NCBI GenBank assembly: GCA_044448905.1
Contig: JBIOHJ010000131.1
Coordinates: 1 to 8,470 of the forward strand
Direction: 5' to 3'
Length of the DNA stretch: 8,470 nt
DNA from: JBIOHJ01 sp044448905
Lineage (GTDB): Bacteria; Bacteroidota; Bacteroidia; AKYH767-A; OLB10
Part shown: positions 1-7,121 of the stretch, one piece after another
How the letters are laid out: every line of letters begins with the position of its first letter
Position numbering within the stretch: the first letter of the stretch is position 1
Position numbers and translations under genes: made by a program
Notes under the pieces: generated by a model
Told to the model about the DNA's origin: nothing
The model's input: the letters and a program-made list of their open reading frames with translations, nothing else
The model's database searches: none

Positions 1-102
1 ATACACACTGCCGAATTTCCCGTTTCGTTTTAAAACGGTCGATTCGTTTTCGGGATCGAAAAGATAACTTTCCTTTTTTCCGTTAAGCTGAAGTATTGAC
101 AT
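1..102 (-). CDS. N-terminal fragment of a possible protein-kinase-like protein (runs off the left edge)
   Basis: An open frame starts with ATG at 102-100 and stays open to base 1, giving 34 residues. It lies only 8 nt after the miaE stop on the same strand, so the two are probably co-transcribed. The visible residues end in KRNGKFGSVY, which resembles the glycine-rich ATP-binding loop of eukaryotic-type Ser/Thr kinases (GxGxFGxV) with the first Gly replaced by Arg. A kinase catalytic domain would have to continue to the left and cannot be seen here. The call rests on this one short motif plus gene spacing. It could instead be an unrelated small protein. That the ORF is coding is fairly likely; the kinase assignment is tentative. 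Confidence 0.42.
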   Translation of the reverse strand, partial: MSILQLNGKKESYLFDPENESTVLKRNGKFGSVY

Positions 103-110
103 AAATGATT

Positions 111-695
111 TTAATGTAATGCCGCCCGAAAAGGAAGTGAAGCGCAAATCTTTCCCTCTTCAACGGAAAGCTCTTCCAATCGTTTGTAAGTTTCTGTTTT
201 ATCATAATACTCCAACGCCATTTTTACAAAAATATTTCCATGCTTGGCTTCCGATATCCATAACATCTTATAAAAACTTTTTAAATCAGAATCATCCAGC
301 GTTTCCGCAACCAAACGGAATCGTTCAGTTCCCCTGCATTCAATAATGGATGCAAGCAAGAACCTGTCGAGTAACCGTTCTTCCGGCTTTGTACGAATTA
401 GGTCAAGCAGTTTTTTGATATACATATCCTGAGGCATTTCGTTTTTCAGCCGCACTCCACGCTTTTCCATTATTTCATAAACCTGCTGAAAATGTTCTAA
501 TTCCTCTAATGCAGTTTCAATTAACCATGGAATTATTTTTACTTTGTCGGGACATTTGGAAACAAAGCTTAATGCCATAGCTGAAGCTTTACGCTCGCAA
601 TCGGCATGGTCCTGCAGGAATGAATCAAAATCTTTCATTACAGATTCAGCCCATGTTTTGGGAGTGTTGTATTTTAAATCGAGTGATAATTTCAT
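111..695 (-). CDS. miaE: tRNA-(ms2io6A)-hydroxylase, MiaE family
   Basis: This 194-residue protein matches the MiaE family, soluble ferritin-like diiron monooxygenases. They use O2 to hydroxylate the isopentenyl side chain of 2-methylthio-N6-isopentenyladenosine at position 37 of tRNAs that read U-starting codons, acting after MiaA and MiaB. The carboxylate/His ligand set is complete and in the canonical order: E34 (in DCERKA), E65xxH68 (EELEH), E119 (IIEC) and E149xxH152 (SEAKH). Length is normal for the family. The ATG at 695-693 is chosen because the MKLSLDLKYNTPKTWAE start looks native and a TAAATTTG box (712-719) sits just upstream. It is transcribed divergently from the glycosyltransferase gene and is followed 8 nt later by the partial kinase-like frame. 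miaA and miaB are not in the window. Confidence 0.9.
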   Translation of the reverse strand: MKLSLDLKYNTPKTWAESVMKDFDSFLQDHADCERKASAMALSFVSKCPDKVKIIPWLIETALEELEHFQQVYEIMEKRGVRLKNEMPQDMYIKKLLDLIRTKPEERLLDRFLLASIIECRGTERFRLVAETLDDSDLKSFYKMLWISEAKHGNIFVKMALEYYDKTETYKRLEELSVEEGKICASLPFRAALH

Positions 696-711
696 TGAAG
701 TGTTAAGGTTT

Positions 712-719
712 CAAATTTA
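712..719 (-). promoter_or_regulatory. Putative Bacteroidota -7 promoter element for miaE
   Basis: On the minus strand the sequence reads TAAATTTG, an exact match to TAnnTTTG, 16 nt before the miaE ATG. This would give a leader of roughly 10 nt, usual for Bacteroidota genes that lack a Shine-Dalgarno sequence. No convincing -33 TTTG was found at the expected spacing, so the call rests on one 8-base match and its position. Confidence 0.42.
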
Positions 720-736
720 TTATAACTGAATCAATA

Positions 737-1993
737 ATGAATACATATTTGGAAAAGCATCGTTTTTGCGAAACGCAAATCCGCGATTCTGTTTCTAAAG
801 ATACAGGAATCATAGTTATAATACCCTGCTACAGTGAACCGAAACTTTTAACAACACTCAATTCACTTTTTAATTGTGATATAACAAAATGCTTTGTCGA
901 AGTAATTATTGTAATTAATGCAGGAGAACATGACAATGAAAATATTTTAAAACAAAATGAAAAAACATTTGCTGAAGCAAGCGATTGGATAAAAACACAT
1001 GAACATGAAAAAATTAAATTTCATATAGTGAAGATAAAAAACCTTCCAAAGAAACATGCCGGTGTCGGATTGGCAAGAAAAATTGGGATGGATGAAGCGG
1101 TGGCAAGATTTGATAAGATAAAAAACGATAACGGAATAATAGTTTGTCTTGATTCAGATTGTGTAGTTAGCAGGAATTATTTAACTGAAATTGAAAGCCA
1201 TTTTTGTAACAATCCAAAAGCAACGGGGTGTTCCATTTATTTTGAACATCCATTGTCAGGTAAAGAGTTCGAAAAAGAGGTTTATAATGGCATAATCAAT
1301 TACGAATTGTTTCTTCGCTATTACAATCGTGCTTTGCATTACTGTGGATTTCCCTATGCATTTCACACAATAGGTTCGAGCATGGTGGTGCGAAGTAGGA
1401 TCTACCAGAAGCAAGGCGGCATGAACCGTAGGAAAGCTGGAGAAGATTTTTATTTCCTTCATAAAATATTCCCGCTCGGCAATTTCACCGAATTAAATTC
1501 AACTTGTGTATACCCATCTCCGCGCGAATCCAACCGAGTTCCATTCGGAACCGGAAGTGCGATTAAAAAGTTTGTCGAGAATAAAACTGATTCATATTGT
1601 ATTTACAATATCCAGACATTCACTGATCTAAAATTATTTTTTCAATCCGTTCAACATCTATTTTCTTCGTCAACACATCACCCGATCACAGCATTACTAC
1701 CCGAATCGGTGAAAACCTTCCTATTCCAGAATAATTTTGAAGAAAAACTAAAAGAAGTTCGAGAACATTCTGCTTCCAAAAAAATGTTTGTGAAAAGATT
1801 TTTCAACTGGTTTGACGGATTTATGGTTCTTAAGTTTGTGCATTTTGCAAGAGATAATTTTTATCCTCAGGGGGAAATCTATGAAGCAGCACTTCAGCTC
1901 ATGACATTATCAAATAAAGAAATTGCTCAGGATATTTCTAAAAGGGATTTATTGTTTGCTTACAGAAAGTGGGAAAGGGAATCTTCAAATTAA
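737..1993 (+). CDS. Family 2 (GT-A fold) glycosyltransferase
   Basis: The 418-residue protein has the GT2 GT-A architecture and would transfer a sugar from a nucleotide-sugar donor; donor and acceptor cannot be read from the sequence. The N-terminal strand is GIIVIIPCYSEP (residues 24-35), followed by VEVIIVINAGE (54-64). The metal/nucleotide-binding DxD motif is D139-S140-D141 in IIVCLDSDC. The acidic catalytic-base motif is probably E236-D237 in RRKAGEDFYF. Residues from about 290 to the end form a helical C-terminal region I do not recognise. There is no signal peptide or clear membrane segment, so it is likely cytoplasmic or membrane-associated. It is not in a visible sugar-biosynthesis cluster; it lies between miaE (divergent) and lysS. 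No clear promoter box precedes the ATG at 737. Its stop codon directly abuts the lysS promoter box. Confidence 0.8.
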   Translation: MNTYLEKHRFCETQIRDSVSKDTGIIVIIPCYSEPKLLTTLNSLFNCDITKCFVEVIIVINAGEHDNENILKQNEKTFAEASDWIKTHEHEKIKFHIVKIKNLPKKHAGVGLARKIGMDEAVARFDKIKNDNGIIVCLDSDCVVSRNYLTEIESHFCNNPKATGCSIYFEHPLSGKEFEKEVYNGIINYELFLRYYNRALHYCGFPYAFHTIGSSMVVRSRIYQKQGGMNRRKAGEDFYFLHKIFPLGNFTELNSTCVYPSPRESNRVPFGTGSAIKKFVENKTDSYCIYNIQTFTDLKLFFQSVQHLFSSSTHHPITALLPESVKTFLFQNNFEEKLKEVREHSASKKMFVKRFFNWFDGFMVLKFVHFARDNFYPQGEIYEAALQLMTLSNKEIAQDISKRDLLFAYRKWERESSN

Positions 1994-2001
1994 TATCTTT
2001 G
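1994..2001 (+). promoter_or_regulatory. Putative Bacteroidota -7 promoter element for lysS
   Basis: TATCTTTG matches TAnnTTTG exactly and begins one base after the glycosyltransferase stop codon. The lysS ATG at 2021 is 19 nt downstream of the box, which would leave a leader of roughly 10-15 nt. No clear -33 TTTG is visible about 20 nt upstream, where the sequence is purine-rich. The position suggests lysS has its own promoter and does not depend on read-through from the glycosyltransferase gene. Confidence 0.55.
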
Positions 2002-2020
2002 CCCTCCTCAATAACAAATT

Positions 2021-4318
2021 ATGCCAGCAGAGTTATCAGAACAGGAAATTTTAAGACGACAAAAATCAGAAGAGCTTTTAAAACTCGGCATCAATCCGTA
2101 CCCCGCTGAGTTGTGGGAAGTGAGTATTGCATCAAAAGAAATTTTAGGAGATTTTGAAAAAAATCCTGATAATGAAAACTTAAAGTCAATAAGTTTTGCC
2201 GGCAGAATCATGAGTGTTCGCGACATGGGCAAGGCTTCATTTGCTGTATTGCAGGACTCTGTAGGGAAAATTCAGATTTATGTAAAACGTGATGATATTT
2301 GCCCGGGTGAAGATAAAACGCTTTATGATATTGTCTGGAAAAAACTTCTCGACATTGGTGATATTATTGGGGTAAAAGGATTTGTTTTCAGAACGAAGAT
2401 GGGGGAGATATCCATTCATGTTAAAGAACTAAAACTCCTTTCCAAATCATTGCGTCCCCTGCCAATTGTAAAACAGGATGCCGAAGGTCAGGTGCACGAT
2501 GCGTTTACAGATCCCGAAATGCGTTACCGCCAGCGTTATGTTGACATGATTGTAAATCCACATGTTCGCGAGGTCTTTCGCAAAAGATCAAAGCTTATTG
2601 ACAGCATGCGAAACTATTTAAATGAAAAGGGATACCTCGAAGTAGAAACTCCTATACTTCAGCCGTTATATGGGGGTGCAGCAGCGCGCCCGTTTAAGAC
2701 GCATCACAACACGCTTGACATGACTTTGTATTTACGTATCGCAAATGAATTGTATTTAAAACGGTTGATTGTGGGAGGATATGATGGTGTGTATGAATTT
2801 TCAAAAGACTTCCGTAACGAAGGCATGAGCCGTTTTCACAATCCTGAATTTACGCAGGTAGAATTATATGTGGCATACAAGGATTACGAATGGATGATGA
2901 ACCTGGTTGAAGAGATGATTGAAAAAGCTGCTATGGCTTTACATGGAACAACTGAAGTAAAAGTTGGCGACCAAGCCATTAATTTCAAACGCCCCTGGAA
3001 AAGATTTACCATGTACGAAGCGATTAAACATTTCACGGGAGTTGATATTTCTGAAATGGATGAAGCGGCAATGCAATCTGCTGCTCAAAAAATGGGAATT
3101 GAAATTGATAAAACAATGGGCCGGGGGAAAATAATTGATGAAATTTTCGGAGAGAAGTGCGAACAACATTTAATCCAACCTACTTTTATTACCGATTACC
3201 CTGTAGAGATGAGCCCGTTGGCAAAAAAACACCGTGACAAACCGGGATTAGTAGAGCGCTTCGAAGCCGTCTGTAACGGAAAAGAAATATGCAATGCATT
3301 TTCTGAATTGAACGATCCTATTGATCAACGAAAACGATTTGAAGAACAAAAAGCATTGGGATTGCGTGGTGACGAGGAGGCTATGCAGTTAGATGAGGAT
3401 TTTTTGCGCGCACTGGAGTATGGAATGCCTCCTACTGCCGGACTCGGTATTGGCATTGACCGTTTAACTATGATTATGACCGATTCTCAATCTATACAAG
3501 ATGTTTTGTTTTTTCCGCAAATGCGTCCTGAAGTTTCCGTTACATTGGTAGAAAAAAATGTGAGTGATTTAAATATAAGTACACTTAATGAAAAAATAAA
3601 GGAGTTTGAACAAAAAATTGAACTGAACTATAAAGCCGAACTAACCGAGCGCAATACATTAAAAGGCGAAATAAAAAATTTAATTGAGCTGAATAAAAAA
3701 ATCAGTAATGAAACAGATAATCTTGTATCAGCATTAAAAGGAGATAATAAACAGCAGGGGAACTGGAGTGAACTGATTCTTGAAAAAATTCTTGAAAATT
3801 CCGGTTTGAAAGAAGACGAAGAGTACCATACACAATTAGTAAATACCAATGAGGAAGGTGAGAAAATAAAACCCGATGTGGTGGTTTTTCTTCCCGATGA
3901 AAAATACATAATCATTGATTCAAAAATTCCGTTAACTGCATATCAATCACTGATCAGTTCAACCGCTGAAACCGAAAAGAAACAGTTTAAAAAGCTATAT
4001 GTTGCTTCGGTCAAAAGTCATATTAAATCACTAAGCGAAAAAAATTACCAGACGGCAATTGGGTCCATCACTCCTGATTTTGTTTTAATGTTCTTTCCTC
4101 TCGAATCTTCTTTTGAGGCTGCTGTTCAATCTGATCACGAATTATTTAATTATGCATGGGATCGTAAAATTATTATCGTTTCGCCTTCTACACTTCTTGC
4201 CACATTGCGTACCATTTCATTAATCTGGAAGCAGGAACGACAAACTCGTTACGCTTTCCAGATAGCCAAAGAAGCGAAAGGCTTTATGATGAACTTGCCT
4301 ACCGTGTTGAAGATTTAA
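2021..4318 (+). CDS. lysS: Lysyl-tRNA synthetase (class II) fused in frame to a truncated RmuC nuclease domain
   Basis: One 765-codon frame encodes two proteins joined end to end. Residues 1-504 are a complete class II LysRS, which charges tRNA-Lys. They comprise an N-terminal OB-fold anticodon-binding domain (about 55-140, including GRIMSVRDMGKASF), motif 1 (about 185-213), motif 2 (FRNEGMSRFHNPEFTQVE, 264-281) and motif 3 (GLGIGIDRL, 474-482). This part ends with VLFFPQMRPE, where bacterial LysRS normally stops. Instead of a stop, the frame runs through a short linker (505-518) into an RmuC-like segment (519-751) with GNW (580-582), PDVVVFLPD (618-626) and IIIDSK (630-635), a PD-(D/E)xK nuclease signature. 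No in-frame ATG lies between residues 505 and 689, so separate translation of the RmuC part is unlikely. The last 14 residues (752-765) look frameshifted. The synthetase call is very sure; whether the fusion is functional, degenerate or an assembly artefact is open. Confidence 0.93.
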   Translation: MPAELSEQEILRRQKSEELLKLGINPYPAELWEVSIASKEILGDFEKNPDNENLKSISFAGRIMSVRDMGKASFAVLQDSVGKIQIYVKRDDICPGEDKTLYDIVWKKLLDIGDIIGVKGFVFRTKMGEISIHVKELKLLSKSLRPLPIVKQDAEGQVHDAFTDPEMRYRQRYVDMIVNPHVREVFRKRSKLIDSMRNYLNEKGYLEVETPILQPLYGGAAARPFKTHHNTLDMTLYLRIANELYLKRLIVGGYDGVYEFSKDFRNEGMSRFHNPEFTQVELYVAYKDYEWMMNLVEEMIEKAAMALHGTTEVKVGDQAINFKRPWKRFTMYEAIKHFTGVDISEMDEAAMQSAAQKMGIEIDKTMGRGKIIDEIFGEKCEQHLIQPTFITDYPVEMSPLAKKHRDKPGLVERFEAVCNGKEICNAFSELNDPIDQRKRFEEQKALGLRGDEEAMQLDEDFLRALEYGMPPTAGLGIGIDRLTMIMTDSQSIQDVLFFPQMRPEVSVTLVEKNVSDLNISTLNEKIKEFEQKIELNYKAELTERNTLKGEIKNLIELNKKISNETDNLVSALKGDNKQQGNWSELILEKILENSGLKEDEEYHTQLVNTNEEGEKIKPDVVVFLPDEKYIIIDSKIPLTAYQSLISSTAETEKKQFKKLYVASVKSHIKSLSEKNYQTAIGSITPDFVLMFFPLESSFEAAVQSDHELFNYAWDRKIIIVSPSTLLATLRTISLIWKQERQTRYAFQIAKEAKGFMMNLPTVLKI

Positions 4319-4335
4319 ATAAATTCGGAATCTAA
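3575..4335 (+). pseudogene. rmuC: rmuC-derived segment within the lysS frame, truncated at both ends and frameshifted
   Basis: RmuC proteins are usually membrane-anchored coiled-coil proteins with a PD-(D/E)xK domain, linked to limiting DNA rearrangements. Here the homology starts at TLNEKIKEFEQKIE, late in the coiled coil, so the transmembrane anchor and most of the coil are missing. The core is well preserved: ALKGDNKQQGNWSE, KPDVVVFLPDEKYIIIDSK, TPDFVLMFFPLE and SPSTLLATLRT. Near base 4275 the frame slips: the lysS frame reads EAKGFMMNLP and ends at 4318, whereas the adjacent frame from 4276 reads ERLYDELAYRVEDLNKFGI and stops at 4333-4335. That tail fits the family. Even with the frame restored, roughly the last 50-60 residues of a usual RmuC are absent, and nth starts 23 nt later. 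I infer a degenerate or hybrid gene; a sequencing indel could explain the slip but not both missing ends. Confidence 0.7.
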
Positions 4336-4358
4336 GGACGAATAAGATTTAATAAAAT

Positions 4359-4988
4359 ATGCCTTCAAAAATCAATTGGGCTGAAGCAATACAGCCACTT
4401 CTCAAAAAATATAATAAGAAACAGCATCCGCTGGAATATAGGAACCGTTATCAATTAATGGTAATGGTTATCCTGTCGGCACAGGATTCGGATAAAAACA
4501 TTAATAAAATAGCGCCCGCATTGTTCAATGCTTTTCCTGATGTGGAATCGCTTTCGCGTGCAACACCGGATGCACTTTTTCCTTTTATCAGCAAAGTGCG
4601 CAACTTCGGTAACAAATCAAAGTGGCTGATTGAAATGGCGCAGAAAATTAAAAGCGATAAAAACATTCCTCTCACTATGGATGGGTTAACTGCCCTGCCC
4701 GGAATTGGAAGAAAATCAGCCAACGTGATAAGGCGCGAATCGGGAGAAAAACCTGAAGGCGTTATTGTTGATCTTCATGTAGTACGTGTAGCTCCACGGT
4801 TAGGAATAGCTGCCGGAACCGATCCGAAGAAAATTGAAAAACAGATTATGGAAGCTCTTCCGCAAAAAGACTGGGATGCCGGTATGTGCATATCATTCCT
4901 CGGACGTGAAATTTGCAGACCAACTAATCCTAAACACGAAGAGTGTGTAATGAATACGGTTTGCGCTTACTATAAATCAATGAAATAA
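4359..4988 (+). CDS. nth: Endonuclease III family DNA glycosylase/AP lyase
   Basis: The 209-residue protein has the HhH-GPD fold of endonuclease III, which removes oxidised pyrimidines and cleaves the abasic site in base excision repair. The helix-hairpin-helix is LPGIGRKSANVI (113-124). K119 corresponds to the catalytic Lys120 of E. coli Nth and D138 (IVDLH) to its Asp138, so both key residues are present. The C-terminal iron-sulfur loop is atypical: E. coli has C-X6-C-X2-C-X5-C, while here it reads C186-X6-H193-X2-C196-X5-C202, with His at the second cluster position. Length is normal. The ATG at 4359 lies 40 nt after the fused lysS stop with no TAnnTTTG box between, so it is probably co-transcribed with lysS. 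Substrate range could differ from E. coli Nth, but the family assignment is firm. Confidence 0.9.
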   Translation: MPSKINWAEAIQPLLKKYNKKQHPLEYRNRYQLMVMVILSAQDSDKNINKIAPALFNAFPDVESLSRATPDALFPFISKVRNFGNKSKWLIEMAQKIKSDKNIPLTMDGLTALPGIGRKSANVIRRESGEKPEGVIVDLHVVRVAPRLGIAAGTDPKKIEKQIMEALPQKDWDAGMCISFLGREICRPTNPKHEECVMNTVCAYYKSMK

Positions 4989-5014
4989 AAATCTGCTACC
5001 TGACGGAAAAACAT

Positions 5015-5039
5015 TTTATTTTTTCTGAATAAAAATAAA
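5015..5039. terminator. Weak AT-only hairpin between convergent genes
   Basis: TTTATTTTT (5015-5023) can pair with AAAAATAAA (5031-5039) across a 7-nt loop, in the 56-nt gap between the convergent nth and BatA-type genes. It has no G-C pairs, so it would be weak. It may aid termination in both directions or be chance in an AT-rich spacer. No better terminator is visible in the gap. Confidence 0.22.
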
Positions 5040-5044
5040 TAGCA

Positions 5045-7096
5045 TTATCTCCAGAATTTCAATAATAAAATTTCAATTCCCAAAAATATTAATACCAAAA
5101 GAATACACCACTTCCAAAGCTTTATCCCTTCACCCGCTTCCAGTATTTGCATCGTTAATCCTTTTACAGTTGAATCAACTAATTTCACATTTGTAAAATG
5201 ATTGTCACTAATAATTTTATTCAAATCAGCAGTATCATAAAAACTCATTACCGATTCTTTCCTGTCGTAATTAAACGACAGGGCGCCCGATGGTTTATTA
5301 TTAAACACCAGGTCATAGTTACCCGATTCCTGAACCTGGTTGTTGAATAAAAGAATATGCTTACCAGCAGCATTCCGGTGTTCGGGAATAATATCAAATT
5401 TCTTCGCTTCGTTTACAAGATGAAAAACTTGGTCACCTTGTATTGAATTTTCATCCACTTCGTAAGTGGTTTCTTTTCCGGCAATGTTGAATAATTTCTG
5501 CTCTCTTTCACTTAGCAAAGCAATTTTATACAATGCCGGAACAAAAATGGAATGCTTTACAAAATTGCTGAAAGATAAATTTAAAGGAACCGAGAATAAA
5601 TATATTGTGCCCTTGCCCGATTCGAATTTACTGAGAAAGGATGCCCCGCCCTGCAATTTCATTATCACCTCGCGGTTGCTATGCGTGCTGCCTGAAAATT
5701 CGTAATGCTTAAACACAACCGGCATGTCAATATTCTGATCATGTTTTTGCTTTTCGTCAAACACATTTTGAAAAAGTGCATTTTCATAACTCAGTTGCTC
5801 AACTTTATCTTCATTGCTATTTATTCCGTTGTAAACATCGACATTTATCGAAAGGAGGAAATTATTATAGCTGCTTTCATCAATTAATGTGTCTGGAAAT
5901 ACAACAAGGCTGCCTCCATTTGCAACATATTTTTTTAATTCGCCCGAAAGCCCCGAAGAAATTAAGGAAAGACCGTTGAGGATAACCACATCATATGAAG
6001 GCAAAGCAGAGTAGTCAATTTGTTCGGCATTTGTATTATTCAGAATAAAATAGCTGTCGCTTCCGTATAATGCTTTTACAAAAGCATTTTCAGTTTTTTG
6101 ATTAATGCTCAGCAGTTTCAGATTCTGTTTAATATTAAATGAAAAAAACCAGGTATCGTCAAATGTTATGGGATGATCGGTAATACTCAGTTCACCCTTT
6201 TGCCAGCCATTTTCGGTCAACGTAAAGTTTAATTTTGTATTAGTAATTGAATTGGCTTTGGCAATCACCCCGGCAAGTGATTTCTGAATTCCATTAATAG
6301 TCAGCTTAAGCGAAACATTTTCCACATCGGTATCCGAACTGTTTTTTATTCTCACATATAATTCGCAGGGCTTATTAACCAGGATAATCGGTGATGTAAA
6401 CCAGCACGAGTCAATAAAAATATTTGTTACAGGTTGCACATCTAATGGAATTAAATTAATTGAAACAGAACTGTCGGGTTTTGTATTTTCAAAATCGGAA
6501 ACGGTTTTCTGATAGTCGGATAAAATGTAAATCAGCTTTTGTTTTGCATCGGAATTATTTAATGCATCCAGTTGCCGTAAAATCACCTCCGATAAATTTT
6601 TTGATGAAGAGCTTGTTTTTACCTGGTCGAGTAAATCAAAAAATTCTTCACGGTTCACCAGTCTCTGGTGGCGGGCTTCAAAATCGTTGGTTAGCAACTG
6701 AAAATTATCAGATGGCTTATACGCCATAGCAATTTCATGGGCTTTCTTTTTTGCTTCATCAAGCAAAGTTCCCTCGCGTGATACCGATTCCATGCTGAAT
6801 GAATTATCCACATAAATGCTTACCGATTTTTCATTGCTGATAACTGTTTTATTATTTAAAGGAAGATAAGGCTGTGCAAAAGCAAAAACCAAAAACGAAA
6901 CAGCAAGAATTCGTGAAAGCAATACAAGCAGATGTTTTAGCCTGGATTGTGAAGAAGTTTCCTCTTTTATTTCTTTAAGAAACTTTACATTGGTAAAATA
7001 AATTTTCTTGAATTTCCGGAAATTGAAAAGATGAATGATAATCGGGATTGCAATAAGCGAAAGCGCAAAAAGAAATGCGGGATAAATGAATTGCAT
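5045..7096 (-). CDS. BatA-type membrane protein with von Willebrand factor A domain
   Basis: Using the ATG at 7096-7094, the protein has 683 residues. The N-terminus is a BatA-type aerotolerance-regulator domain: a membrane segment (about 4-23, FLFALSLIAIPIIIHLFNF), a basic loop, then a second segment (about 55-77) ending FAFAQPYLP. A periplasm-facing vWA-like domain follows, with MIDAS DxSxS as D97-N-S-F-S101 and a possible later MIDAS Asp194 in YILSDYQ. Next come a beta-rich region (about 225-320), a Rossmann/glutamine-amidotransferase-like segment (about 368-405, YDVVILNGLS...GGSLVVFPD), further beta-rich sequence and a C-terminal membrane helix (about 660-680). Such proteins are common in Bacteroidota as uncharacterised BatA-domain proteins; the function is unknown. 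An upstream in-frame start at 7171 would add 25 residues but lies in the preceding terminator region and upstream of the TATTTTTG box (7122-7129), so I reject it. No other bat genes or MoxR ATPase are adjacent. Confidence 0.87.
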   Translation of the reverse strand: MQFIYPAFLFALSLIAIPIIIHLFNFRKFKKIYFTNVKFLKEIKEETSSQSRLKHLLVLLSRILAVSFLVFAFAQPYLPLNNKTVISNEKSVSIYVDNSFSMESVSREGTLLDEAKKKAHEIAMAYKPSDNFQLLTNDFEARHQRLVNREEFFDLLDQVKTSSSSKNLSEVILRQLDALNNSDAKQKLIYILSDYQKTVSDFENTKPDSSVSINLIPLDVQPVTNIFIDSCWFTSPIILVNKPCELYVRIKNSSDTDVENVSLKLTINGIQKSLAGVIAKANSITNTKLNFTLTENGWQKGELSITDHPITFDDTWFFSFNIKQNLKLLSINQKTENAFVKALYGSDSYFILNNTNAEQIDYSALPSYDVVILNGLSLISSGLSGELKKYVANGGSLVVFPDTLIDESSYNNFLLSINVDVYNGINSNEDKVEQLSYENALFQNVFDEKQKHDQNIDMPVVFKHYEFSGSTHSNREVIMKLQGGASFLSKFESGKGTIYLFSVPLNLSFSNFVKHSIFVPALYKIALLSEREQKLFNIAGKETTYEVDENSIQGDQVFHLVNEAKKFDIIPEHRNAAGKHILLFNNQVQESGNYDLVFNNKPSGALSFNYDRKESVMSFYDTADLNKIISDNHFTNVKLVDSTVKGLTMQILEAGEGIKLWKWCILLVLIFLGIEILLLKFWR

Positions 7097-7121
7097 CAGA
7101 AGGATTAGAATTTCCGGTTGC

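Noticed and set aside
544..729. 61-codon plus-strand frame overlapping the miaE start
   Set aside because: It is antisense to conserved MiaE sequence including ligand E34, with no homology seen; the overlap with the divergent spacer is chance.
3560..3562. GTG at residue 514 as a separate start for the RmuC domain
   Set aside because: There is no Shine-Dalgarno-like sequence or TAnnTTTG box nearby, and the frame is continuous with LysRS, so independent translation has no support.
3628..3915. 95-codon minus-strand frame opposite the RmuC segment
   Set aside because: Its translation is Ser/Phe-rich low-complexity sequence with no domain, and it lies wholly opposite recognisable RmuC coding sequence, so it is an antisense shadow.
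6460..6729. 89-codon plus-strand frame within the BatA-type gene
   Set aside because: It is opposite the vWA coding region with its intact MIDAS motif, has no recognisable motif and no promoter-like box; treated as a shadow.
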